Below, one piece after another: positions 7,827 through 14,350 of a DNA stretch of 18,785 nucleotides (positions are counted from its first letter, which is position 1; each line of letters starts with the position of its first letter). The translations under genes and the position numbers were made by a program. The stretch is from Bacteroidales bacterium UBA1628 (GTDB taxonomy: Bacteria > Bacteroidota > Bacteroidia > Bacteroidales > UBA932). The notes under the pieces are model-generated. The model was given only the letters and a program-made list of their open reading frames with translations. It had not been told where the DNA came from and made no database searches. The stretch lies in NCBI GenBank assembly GCA_002321335.1, contig DCMG01000109.1:1-18785 (forward strand). The letters are read 5' to 3'.

Positions 7827-7878
7827 CTTCGGCAGGCTCAGCGACCTGTTGGTTCGGTGGTCACTGAGCTTGTCGAAG
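7827..7878. repeat. Long imperfect inverted repeat with copy 2 of the 20-base repeat
   Basis: The arm CTTCGGCAGGCTCAGCGACC (7827-7846) pairs with GGTCACTGAGCTTGTCGAAG (7859-7878) around a 12-base loop. On the plus strand 19 of 20 positions pair, two as G-U wobbles. The right arm is identical to 6192-6211. It lies between the divergent aspA and DUF486 genes, upstream of both promoter -7 boxes. It resembles an intergenic palindromic repeat rather than an operator. Confidence 0.75.
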
Positions 7879-7904
7879 GGACATGACAAACTAAAGAATA
7901 TTAC

Positions 7905-7912
7905 TACCTTTG
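7905..7912 (+). promoter_or_regulatory. -7 promoter element for the DUF486 gene
   Basis: TACCTTTG matches TAnnTTTG and is the same octamer used by the divergent aspA gene. No clear TTTG -33 box lies upstream. The expected leader before the ATG at 7937 is about 18 nucleotides. Confidence 0.6.
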
Positions 7913-7936
7913 TGTCCGTTTATATTCAAAGACATT

Positions 7937-8305
7937 ATGAGAGCGATAGGAACAGTTCTTTTGTTGGTGCTTTCCAACATATTCATGACATTCGCATGGT
8001 ACGGCCATCTGAAGCTTCAGGAGATGAAAGTCTCCACCAGCTGGCCGCTCATTCTGGTCATCCTCTTCTCCTGGGGATTGGCTTTCTTTGAATATTGCGC
8101 CCAGGTCCCGGCCAACCGTCTCGGCTTCAACGGCAACGGAGGCCCGTTCAGCCTCATGCAACTGAAAGTCATCCAAGAGGTTGTCTCGCTGATAGTATTC
8201 ACCCTCGTGGTCACACTTCTTTTCAAGGGCGAGGCGCTTCACTGGAATCACATCGCCGCTTTTGCCTGTCTGGTCCTGGCGGTGTTCTTCGTCTTTCTGA
8301 AGTAG
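7937..8305 (+). CDS. DUF486 family small membrane protein
   Basis: The ATG at 7937 gives 122 residues. The frame is open back to a TTG at 7910, but that codon lies inside the -7 promoter box, so I reject it. Four hydrophobic segments are visible (about 2-22, 37-53, 80-97 and 104-121), so it should be an inner-membrane protein. The block FFEYCAQVPANRLGFNGNGGPFSLMQLKVIQE (split here as FFEYCAQVPANRLGF and NGNGGPFSLMQLKVIQE, about 50-81) is the DUF486 hallmark. The family resembles half of a drug/metabolite-transporter fold. I know of no established substrate, so transport is only an inference. It stands alone between aspA and tRNA-Leu, with its own promoter. Confidence 0.88.
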   Translation: MRAIGTVLLLVLSNIFMTFAWYGHLKLQEMKVSTSWPLILVILFSWGLAFFEYCAQVPANRLGFNGNGGPFSLMQLKVIQEVVSLIVFTLVVTLLFKGEALHWNHIAAFACLVLAVFFVFLK

Positions 8306-8320
8306 TGTTAGGAAATAAAC

Positions 8321-8454
8321 GCACAAAAGGGGACGGCGTCAGCCAAGCCGGTGAAGACCGGCCGCGCGAAGCGTATGCCCCTCTCCGCTAGGGAGAGGGG
8401 TTTGGGGAGAGGGGCAAAGCACAAAGGGGACGGCGTCAGCCGTCCCCTTTGTGC
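8321..8454. repeat. Palindrome-rich patch framed by a near-exact direct repeat
   Basis: A unit reading GCACAAA(A)GGGGACGGC followed by GTCAGCC occurs at 8321-8344 and again at 8419-8441, differing by one A. Between the copies are GCCGGT/ACCGGC (8347-8362) and CCCCTCTCC/GGAGAGGGG (8378-8400), then another GGGGAGAGGGG at 8404-8414 that could compete for the same arm. There is no coding sequence. The right copy forms the tRNA-Leu terminator, so the patch may be a duplicated terminator with an inserted small repeat. Confidence 0.65.
8419..8454 (-). terminator. Perfect 16-bp hairpin at the 3' end of tRNA-Leu
   Basis: GCACAAAGGGGACGGC (8419-8434) and its exact complement (8439-8454) close a 4-base loop. 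On the minus strand this follows the tRNA directly, and the first three stem bases are the last three tRNA bases. The U-tract after it is poor (TTTGCCCC), so termination or 3'-end processing is inferred from the stem alone. Confidence 0.65.
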
Positions 8455-8536
8455 CTCAGGCGGGAATCGAACCCGCACGGACATTTCTGTCCAAGGGATT
8501 TTAAGTCCCTCGTGTCTACCATTTCACCACCAAGGC
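8452..8536 (-). tRNA. tRNA-Leu (anticodon UAA)
   Basis: On the minus strand an 85-base tRNA folds fully. The acceptor GCCTTGG pairs with CTGAGGC with one G-U and one wobble, followed by discriminator A. The anticodon loop is CTTAAAA, giving UAA. A class II variable arm reads GGACA-GAAA-TGTCC, and the T arm is CGGGTTCGATTCCCG. The 3' CCA is not encoded (CAA follows the discriminator) and must be added enzymatically. This tRNA reads UUA and UUG leucine codons. Confidence 0.97.
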
Positions 8537-8545
8537 AGTGGACTG

Positions 8546-8553
8546 CAAATTTA
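8546..8553 (-). promoter_or_regulatory. -7 promoter element for tRNA-Leu
   Basis: The minus strand reads TAAATTTG, 9 bp before the mature tRNA 5' end. Transcription should start about 3 bases before the tRNA, leaving a very short 5' leader. It shows the tRNA is expressed separately from rodA upstream. Confidence 0.65.
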
Positions 8554-8580
8554 CTAAAAAAATGTCATTGAATAAGCAAA

Positions 8581-8618
8581 ACCGCACCAAAGCGTCTGAT
8601 TTTTAGCAATGCGGTGCG
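8581..8618 (-). terminator. Possible terminator of the mre-rodA operon
   Basis: Just past the rodA stop the minus strand has ACCGCA (8615-8610) and TGCGGT (8586-8581) followed by TTTG. An overlapping alternative pairing is CGCACC/GGTGCG. The loop is long (23 bases) and the stem short, so this is a weak candidate. Confidence 0.35.
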
Positions 8619-8619
8619 A

Positions 8620-10065
8620 CTAATAGTACTTCTTCTCTTGCCGGTAAAGCGCTATGAATATGAAAATCAGCACCGTGAATGCCCACAGCGACGATCCACC
8701 ATAGCTGAGCAACGGCAGCGGAATGCCAATCACGGGCATCAACCCTATCGTCATCCCGATGTTGATGAAGAGGTGCATGAATATGCACGAGGCGACACAA
8801 TAACCATAGATGCGTGTGAAAGCCTCCCTGCTTTTTTCAGCATCGGAAATAATCCTTATTATCAAAAAGATGTAGAGCGAGATCACGACCAGACATCCTG
8901 CAAATCCCCACTCTTCCCCCACTGTGCAGAAAATGAAATCGGTGCTCTGTTCCGGCACGAAGCCGAATGTTGTCTGTGTCCCTTCAAGGAATCCCTTGCC
9001 CTTCCATCCACCTGAACCGATGGCGATCATGCTCTGATTGACATTGTAGCCGACACCTGTCGGGTCTTCTTTCATGCCAAGAAGAACCTCTATTCTTTTT
9101 CGTTGGTGTTCTTGAAGGATGTTGTTGAATATGAACTCTGTTGAGAGCACAAGGGCTATGCCGGCGACCAGTCCTAAGGCCGACATTGACAAAAAGCGGC
9201 GGCGTGACTTATAACCAATGATAATAAGATATAGCGCCGCGATGACGCAAATACCGATCAGGATGTAAAGCGGGTCTATTTTAGAAACAAAGGATTCAGG
9301 ATTGAATTTTCCGAAGACCCAAGGCAGCAGGCAAAGTATCAGGAATATTCCGGCGAAGATCCAGAAACGGACATTTATCTTGCTGGACTCCATGAAATTG
9401 CATAGCAGAATAATCCCGGCGAGCACGGCGATGGACACGTATGCCGAGGCAGTAAGGGTAAGAATGAACAGCAGAGCGGCCATTCCTATGCAGAAAATCC
9501 ACCAACCCGAGAAACCTTCCCTGTACATCACGAATATGAAGCCGACATAGACCAGCGCGGATCCGGTCTCGCTTTCAGCCAGAATGACGACCATCGGTAT
9601 TCCAAGTATCAGAGCTGTAAGAAGAAAGTCCTTGAACCTGGTTATCCTGAAATTGGCTTGGCTCATAAGTGTTGCCAGCAGCAATGACGTGGTGATCTTC
9701 GAGACTTCGGCCGGCTGGAATCTTATCGGCCCGAATTCAAACCACGATCGGGATCCCTTGACATCTATTCCAAGGAATATCACGGCCACAAGCATTCCCA
9801 GGACACCTAAGTATAGAATCAGTGATGTGCTTTCCCAAAATTGCGGGTTTATCACGAAGAGGATGACTCCGGCAAGCCCCAAGGCTGTGAGGATCCACAC
9901 AAACTGTTTTCCGCACCGGAATCCAAAATCGAATATCGAGGCCGGCTCTTCGGAATGGATGGAGGCGTAGATGTTGATCCATCCGATGAGAATGAGCGCG
10001 ATGTAGACTGCCACCAATGCCCAGTCAACGCTCTTCTTTATGCCTCTGTCCGAAAAGTTCTCCAT
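8620..10065 (-). CDS. rodA: RodA, SEDS-family peptidoglycan glycosyltransferase
   Basis: I take the ATG at 10065-10063 (481 residues) rather than the GTG one codon earlier; it follows the mrdA stop by 7 bp. RodA is a polytopic inner-membrane enzyme that polymerises lipid II into glycan strands with its partner PBP2 in the elongasome. Visible hallmarks are KGSRSWFEFGPIRFQPAEVSK (split: KGSRSWF, near 103, and IRFQPAEVSK, near 114), the catalytic-aspartate region DPTGVGYNVNQS (Asp about 334), IAIGSGGWKGKGFLEGTQ, PEQSTDFIF and the C-terminal GIPLPLLSYGGSS. E. coli RodA is 370 residues. The extra length here lies mostly between about 215 and 330, where additional hydrophobic segments appear. I recall long RodA proteins as common in Bacteroidota. 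It is the last gene of the mreB-mreC-mreD-mrdA-rodA operon. Confidence 0.95.
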   Translation of the reverse strand: MENFSDRGIKKSVDWALVAVYIALILIGWINIYASIHSEEPASIFDFGFRCGKQFVWILTALGLAGVILFVINPQFWESTSLILYLGVLGMLVAVIFLGIDVKGSRSWFEFGPIRFQPAEVSKITTSLLLATLMSQANFRITRFKDFLLTALILGIPMVVILAESETGSALVYVGFIFVMYREGFSGWWIFCIGMAALLFILTLTASAYVSIAVLAGIILLCNFMESSKINVRFWIFAGIFLILCLLPWVFGKFNPESFVSKIDPLYILIGICVIAALYLIIIGYKSRRRFLSMSALGLVAGIALVLSTEFIFNNILQEHQRKRIEVLLGMKEDPTGVGYNVNQSMIAIGSGGWKGKGFLEGTQTTFGFVPEQSTDFIFCTVGEEWGFAGCLVVISLYIFLIIRIISDAEKSREAFTRIYGYCVASCIFMHLFINIGMTIGLMPVIGIPLPLLSYGGSSLWAFTVLIFIFIALYRQEKKYY

Positions 10066-10072
10066 CACTCAA

Positions 10073-11920
10073 TCAATTATAGGCCTTGACTTTTGACATC
10101 AGATTGCCTTGAAGAACCCTGTCTTCCAACCCAAGCCGCTGTTCGCTGATTTCTCCGTTGAGATATTTCTCAACCAGAAGGGAAGCGATCGGGGCGGCCC
10201 ATGTGGCTCCGAAGCCGGCGTTCTCTATGTAAGCGGCGACGGCTATCTTGGGGTTGTCTTTCGGGGCGAAGCAGATGAACACGGAGTTGTCCGCTCCGCG
10301 CGGGTTCTGAGCCGTGCCGGTCTTTCCACAGATGTCCAGACCCGGAACCGCTGCGATTGATGCCGTTCCTCCTGAACCGAAGCCGCTGTTGACAGCCCTC
10401 CACATACCGTTGATCACTTTCTTGAAATTGGTGGTGTCAACCATGGTGTACTGTCTTTCATAATACTTCTGATCGATCTCGACACCCTCCGAAGCCTTGA
10501 CGATGTGCGGAATCTTGTACCATCCTCTGTTGGCCACAGTGGCGGCCAGATTCGCGATCTGCAAAGGTGTGACTCCAACCTCACCCTGACCGATGGAGAT
10601 AGAGATGATGGTCGTGAACTTCCAACTGCCTTTCCCGTAACGTTTGTTGTATAGTTTGGATGTCGGGACTGTCCCTCCCAGCTCCGCCGGGAAATCGCTT
10701 CCCAGTTTGTGCCCGAATCCGAAGCTCTGGACATACTCGTTCCACTTGTCCAGCGCCTCGCCGATGTCGTGGTATTTCTTGTTTTCAAGAATATTCTTGA
10801 GCACATAGCAGAAATAGCCGTTGCAGGACATCATGATGGCCTCTTCCAGCACGAGAGGAGACCTGTGCACGTGGCATCCAAGCTTTCGGTTTCCGAAGTG
10901 GTAGCCTTGGCTGCAGGGATATGCCATGTCCGGCGTGAGAGTGCCTTCCTGCAGCCCGATCAGTCCGTTCACAAGCTTGAATACCGAACCCGGCGGGTAA
11001 GGCGCCTGCACGGCTCTGTTGAACATCGGCTTGTGCGGATCCTTTATGATCTCGTCGTAGTGCTGGCCAATGTCCGCCAGCATGCTCACATCGACTCCGG
11101 GACTGGAGACGAGCGTCAGGATCTCTCCGGTCTTGGGTTCGATCGCCACAAGGCTTCCGACCTTGTTCTTCATCAGTTCCTGACCGTACTGCTGCAGGTC
11201 AGCGTTGATTGTTGTGTATATGTCGTGCCCTGGCACGGCTTCCTTGTCCATCTCTCCGTCCTTGTAACGCTGCTCGATCTGGTTGTGGGAGTTGCGCAGG
11301 TAGATGTGGTATCCTTTCTCCCCACGCAGTTCCTTTTCCCTGGCGGCCTCGATACCTGTCTTTCCGGCATAGTCTCCCGGGCGGTATTCTCCGGAATGTT
11401 TCTCTATGTAGCCGGCATCCACCTCCGAGACATATCCGAGCAGGTTTCCTCCGGCGTTGACAGGGTAGTCCCGGATGCTTCTGGCCTGTCCTCTGAAGCC
11501 TGGAAAGTTGTACTGGATCTCGGCGAACCGCATATATGTCTCCGGCTTTATCTGCTTGAGCATCACGACGCTCTGATAGCCGATGCGGCGACGGTTCCGG
11601 GCATATTCCTTCATCTTATCCCTGATGAAGTCAGGCGTCACGTTGAGGGCTCCGGCCAGCAGCAGCGTGTCGAACTGTTTCACCTCCTTCGGAGTGACGA
11701 GAATGTCGTAAGTGACCTTGTTGCTGACGATGATCTTTCCGTCCCGGTCGTAGATGATGCCTCTGGTCGGGTAGATGATGTCATAAACCATCGAATTGTT
11801 GGTCGCGTCGGTCTTGTATTTGTCATTGATGATCTGGATGTAGAACAACTTTCCCAGAATGATGGCCGCAACCACCAACAGACCTATGACCAAAGTTTTG
11901 CCTCTACCTTCTGTCTTCAT
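10073..11920 (-). CDS. mrdA: Penicillin-binding protein 2, peptidoglycan transpeptidase
   Basis: This 615-residue class B PBP cross-links wall peptides during cell elongation and activates RodA. One N-terminal membrane anchor (about 9-30) is followed by the periplasmic pedestal (RGIIYDRDGKIIVSN, 53-67, and YAGKTGIEAAREKELRGEKG, 184-203). The transpeptidase domain then carries all three active-site motifs: S312-V-F-K315 with the nucleophilic serine, S365-C-N367 and K533-T-G535. The sequence ISIGQGEVGVTPLQ (441-454) is also typical of PBP2. The ATG at 11920-11918 lies inside the end of mreD, a 17-bp overlap that suggests translational coupling. The pairing of mrdA and rodA beside mreBCD matches the conserved elongasome cluster. 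Confidence 0.95.
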   Translation of the reverse strand: MKTEGRGKTLVIGLLVVAAIILGKLFYIQIINDKYKTDATNNSMVYDIIYPTRGIIYDRDGKIIVSNKVTYDILVTPKEVKQFDTLLLAGALNVTPDFIRDKMKEYARNRRRIGYQSVVMLKQIKPETYMRFAEIQYNFPGFRGQARSIRDYPVNAGGNLLGYVSEVDAGYIEKHSGEYRPGDYAGKTGIEAAREKELRGEKGYHIYLRNSHNQIEQRYKDGEMDKEAVPGHDIYTTINADLQQYGQELMKNKVGSLVAIEPKTGEILTLVSSPGVDVSMLADIGQHYDEIIKDPHKPMFNRAVQAPYPPGSVFKLVNGLIGLQEGTLTPDMAYPCSQGYHFGNRKLGCHVHRSPLVLEEAIMMSCNGYFCYVLKNILENKKYHDIGEALDKWNEYVQSFGFGHKLGSDFPAELGGTVPTSKLYNKRYGKGSWKFTTIISISIGQGEVGVTPLQIANLAATVANRGWYKIPHIVKASEGVEIDQKYYERQYTMVDTTNFKKVINGMWRAVNSGFGSGGTASIAAVPGLDICGKTGTAQNPRGADNSVFICFAPKDNPKIAVAAYIENAGFGATWAAPIASLLVEKYLNGEISEQRLGLEDRVLQGNLMSKVKAYN

Positions 11921-12413
11921 AGGTCAGCAGATTGATGATGCAGACGGACGCGATTAGACTGGCCAGTGTGGAGAGCCCCAGGCAGGTGATGACGAACCAG
12001 AACGGTCTTGTCCCGGCGCAATCGGCCAGAATGTAGATGAGAAGGAACAGCATCGTCATCAGAGTGACAGCCATCGTCACTCTGGCGAATCCATATTTCC
12101 GTATGGTCACATTCTCTTTCTGTTCGAAAGGCTCGTTGCCGAAAAACATTCCGATGACCGGTCTCCTGAGCAGAGCCACCGGCACGGCGGACATTGCGTT
12201 GATGCCAAGTGTCCCTTCCGCGAAGAAATCCACAGCAAGCCCCGTGGCGAACGCTATCAGCATGGCCTTCACGGTGCCCGTCTTGGTCGGAATGCACAGT
12301 ATCATCGCAGGCAGGATCGTGATCATCATGTAGGGCGTGAAATGGAAGTAGTTGCTCAGGATCATCTGGGCGACCGTCAGCAGGATGTATGTGAGTGTGA
12401 AACTGTTTCTCAT
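11904..12413 (-). CDS. mreD: MreD, rod-shape-determining membrane protein
   Basis: This is a 169-residue polytopic inner-membrane protein with about five hydrophobic segments (about 5-25, 29-45, 49-66, 107-130 and 138-163). MreD is a small, poorly conserved elongasome subunit linking MreC, PBP2 and RodA. The call rests on length, topology, the GLAVDFFAEGTLGINAMSAVPVAL stretch (split: GLAVDFFAEGTLG and INAMSAVPVAL, about 58-81) and above all its place between mreC and mrdA. The ATG lies 2 bp after the mreC stop, and its own stop overlaps the mrdA start by 17 bp. Sequence identity alone would be weak evidence; context makes it convincing. Confidence 0.88.
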   Translation of the reverse strand: MRNSFTLTYILLTVAQMILSNYFHFTPYMMITILPAMILCIPTKTGTVKAMLIAFATGLAVDFFAEGTLGINAMSAVPVALLRRPVIGMFFGNEPFEQKENVTIRKYGFARVTMAVTLMTMLFLLIYILADCAGTRPFWFVITCLGLSTLASLIASVCIINLLTYEDRR

Positions 12414-12415
12414 CT

Positions 12416-13240
12416 CTACGGCTGTTCTTCTTGTTCTATGGCCTCTATCTCCGCGGCTTTTGTGTTGGCCACGACCGTGACATATTTCAGAGCCTTGTGG
12501 TTCTGGAACAGGTTTACCTCGATCTCATTGGTAGCCCCGTTGATGATCTTGGACTCACCGGCCACTCCGATCGGGATGTCTGGAGGGAAGATTGTGGAGT
12601 AGCCACTGGTATAGACCGTGTCTCCGGGCTCGAACTTGAACTGGAGCGGAATCTCCTTCAGAATCGCCCTGTCGGAACTTGTGCCATCCCATGCAAGAGG
12701 CCCGACAGCCCCCGACTCTCCGAGTCTGGCGCTGATGAACAGTTCCGTGTTGAGGAAGGAAATGGCGTAGGAATAGTGCTCGCTGACGGCATCGACGATT
12801 CCGATGACGCCTTTCCCGGTGATCACGCCGGAATTGCGGACTACTCCATCTTTGCTGCCTTTGTCGATGATGAGGTAGTTGTGCTGCGTGTTTGTGCTGG
12901 ATTTGATGATTGTGGCCGGAATGTAGTTGAACCCGTCGTCCATCAGAACGGGATGCGCCGTCGTATCAGCCATCTTTGCCGCCATTTCGTAGCCGCGCGC
13001 CAATTCCCGCAGCCTCTCGTTCTCCAGAGCCAGCTCATCGTTCTGCCTCTTCAGGAAAAAGTAGTTGGAGACACTCTGTGTCGTGCCCCAGACCTTGGCC
13101 ATGAATCCGTGGGAGATTCTTGCGACCCAGATTCTCTGGAGCTGATTGTTGTTCGACAGCATCAGAACAGCCGCGACCTCCAGAATGATGAAGACCGCGA
13201 CTGTAAAGATGTTCTGGACAACAGATCTCTCCTTAGGCAT
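12416..13240 (-). CDS. mreC: MreC, periplasmic elongasome scaffold
   Basis: This 274-residue protein has a short cytoplasmic tail, one TM helix (about 9-29), a coiled coil (about 60-95, KRQNDELALENERLRELARG) and the MreC beta domain. Family features include ATIIKSSTNTQHNYLIIDKG, the GKGVIGIVDAVSEHYSYA stretch and the FPPDIPIGVA loop near 214-223. MreC connects cytoplasmic MreB to PBP2 and RodA and is thought to switch PBP2 into its active form. Its ATG overlaps the mreB stop in a TAATG junction, a typical translational-coupling arrangement. Confidence 0.93.
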   Translation of the reverse strand: MPKERSVVQNIFTVAVFIILEVAAVLMLSNNNQLQRIWVARISHGFMAKVWGTTQSVSNYFFLKRQNDELALENERLRELARGYEMAAKMADTTAHPVLMDDGFNYIPATIIKSSTNTQHNYLIIDKGSKDGVVRNSGVITGKGVIGIVDAVSEHYSYAISFLNTELFISARLGESGAVGPLAWDGTSSDRAILKEIPLQFKFEPGDTVYTSGYSTIFPPDIPIGVAGESKIINGATNEIEVNLFQNHKALKYVTVVANTKAAEIEAIEQEEQP

Positions 13241-14262
13241 TATCTCATCAGGAATGAGTAGTTGGATGTCTTTTTAAGCGCTATGCAGGTGCCTCTCGCC
13301 ACGGCGCGCAGCGGATCCTCGGCGACATGGAACTGGATGTTGACCTTCTCTGTGAACCTCTTCGCGAGTCCGCGCAGCAACGCACCGCCGCCGGAAAGGA
13401 ATATTCCATTCTCCACGATGTCTGAATATAACTCCGGAGGGGTCAGCTCAAGCACGTGCAGGATTGACGACTCCAGCTTCGCGATGGACTTGTCGAGGCA
13501 ATGTGCGATTTCCTGATAGGTGACCGCGGCTTCCACAGGGTGGGCTGTCATCAGGTTAGGGCCGTTAACCACGTATGGCTCCGGCTCTTCGTCAAGGTCT
13601 GGAATCACGGCCCCGACGGCGATCTTGATTTTTTCCGCCGTGGTCTCTCCGATCTTGATGTTGTGCTGCTGGCGCATGTAGTATTGGATGTCGTTGTTGA
13701 AAACGTCACCGGCTGTCTGAATGCTTTCCTGCACCACGATGCCTCCCAATGATATCACGGCTATCTCTGCTGTTCCGCCACCGATGTCCACGACCATGTT
13801 GCCTTTAGGCGCCTCCACGTCAAGGCCGATACCGAGCGCGGCCGCCATCGGCTCGTAGATCAGGTACACGTCACGTCCTCCGGCGTGCTCGCAGGAGTCG
13901 CGCACGGCTCTGATTTCCACCTGGGTGCTCCCGGAAGGGATGCCGACCACAATCTTGAGGTTCGGTGTGAAGAGGGTTCTCTTCTTGTTGTTGACCTGCT
14001 TGATGAAGCCCTTGATCATCATCTCGGCGGCGTTGAAGTCGGCGATCACGCCGTTCCTCAGTGGCCTGATGGTCTTGATCCCCGGGTTCGTGTGCTCGTG
14101 CATGAGCTTGGCCTGACGGCCTATCGCGATGCATTTACCCGTGTTGTTGTCTATCGCAACGATGCTCGGAGCGTCCATCACAATCTCGTCATTCCTGAAT
14201 ATGACCGTGTTGGCTGTCCCGAGGTCCATCGCTATCTCTTGAGTCAGAAATGAAAATGCCAT
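13240..14262 (-). CDS. mreB: MreB, actin-like rod-shape cytoskeletal protein
   Basis: This 340-residue actin homologue has the full nucleotide-binding set: phosphate-1 DLGTANT (13-19), YEPMAAALG with E137 as the likely hydrolysis residue, phosphate-2 DIGGGTAE (159-166) and the adenosine loop LSGGGALLRGL (289-299). MreB filaments under the inner membrane guide the elongation machinery. The N-terminus MAFSFLTQEIAMDLG gives a hydrophobic membrane-contacting segment. The start ATG at 14262-14260 is the first gene of the operon. No strong TAnnTTTG box was found upstream on this strand in the 88 bp shared with ispD; the nearest one-mismatch candidates lie at 14283-14290 and 14326-14333. Confidence 0.97.
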   Translation of the reverse strand: MAFSFLTQEIAMDLGTANTVIFRNDEIVMDAPSIVAIDNNTGKCIAIGRQAKLMHEHTNPGIKTIRPLRNGVIADFNAAEMMIKGFIKQVNNKKRTLFTPNLKIVVGIPSGSTQVEIRAVRDSCEHAGGRDVYLIYEPMAAALGIGLDVEAPKGNMVVDIGGGTAEIAVISLGGIVVQESIQTAGDVFNNDIQYYMRQQHNIKIGETTAEKIKIAVGAVIPDLDEEPEPYVVNGPNLMTAHPVEAAVTYQEIAHCLDKSIAKLESSILHVLELTPPELYSDIVENGIFLSGGGALLRGLAKRFTEKVNIQFHVAEDPLRAVARGTCIALKKTSNYSFLMR

Positions 14263-14309
14263 AACTGTACTATATTCGATTTCAAAATTTTTTATTGTGT
14301 CTTATACAA

Positions 14310-14339
14310 TTTGTAAATATACGAAAAAAGTTATATTTG
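14310..14339 (+). promoter_or_regulatory. Promoter of ispD (-33 and -7 boxes)
   Basis: TTTG (14310-14313) and TATATTTG (14332-14339) are 18 bp apart, a good Bacteroidota promoter. Only 11 bases separate the -7 box from the ispD ATG, so the leader should be about 5 nucleotides. Confidence 0.7.
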
Positions 14340-14350
14340 TAAGAATTATT

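Noticed and set aside
7768..8091. 107-codon plus-strand frame overlapping the aspA-DUF486 gap
   Set aside because: It crosses the hairpin at 7827-7878 and continues out of frame through DUF486, whose own frame matches a known family.
8321..8454. Possible CRISPR-like repeats
   Set aside because: There are only two copies of the repeat, no regular spacers and no cas genes. It is a duplicated palindrome, not an array.
10709..11935. Long open frame (408 codons) on the plus strand opposite mrdA
   Set aside because: It lies entirely antisense to a strongly conserved gene with intact SxxK, SxN and KTG motifs. Its translation shows no recognisable domain. High third-position GC on the coding strand readily opens such mirror frames.
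12431..13261. 276-codon plus-strand frame opposite mreC
   Set aside because: It is antisense to mreC, has no family features and matches the expected mirror-frame pattern.
13871..14134. 87-codon minus-strand frame inside mreB, rich in H, R, Q and E
   Set aside because: It is an out-of-frame reading of mreB on the same strand, with biased composition and no initiation signals.
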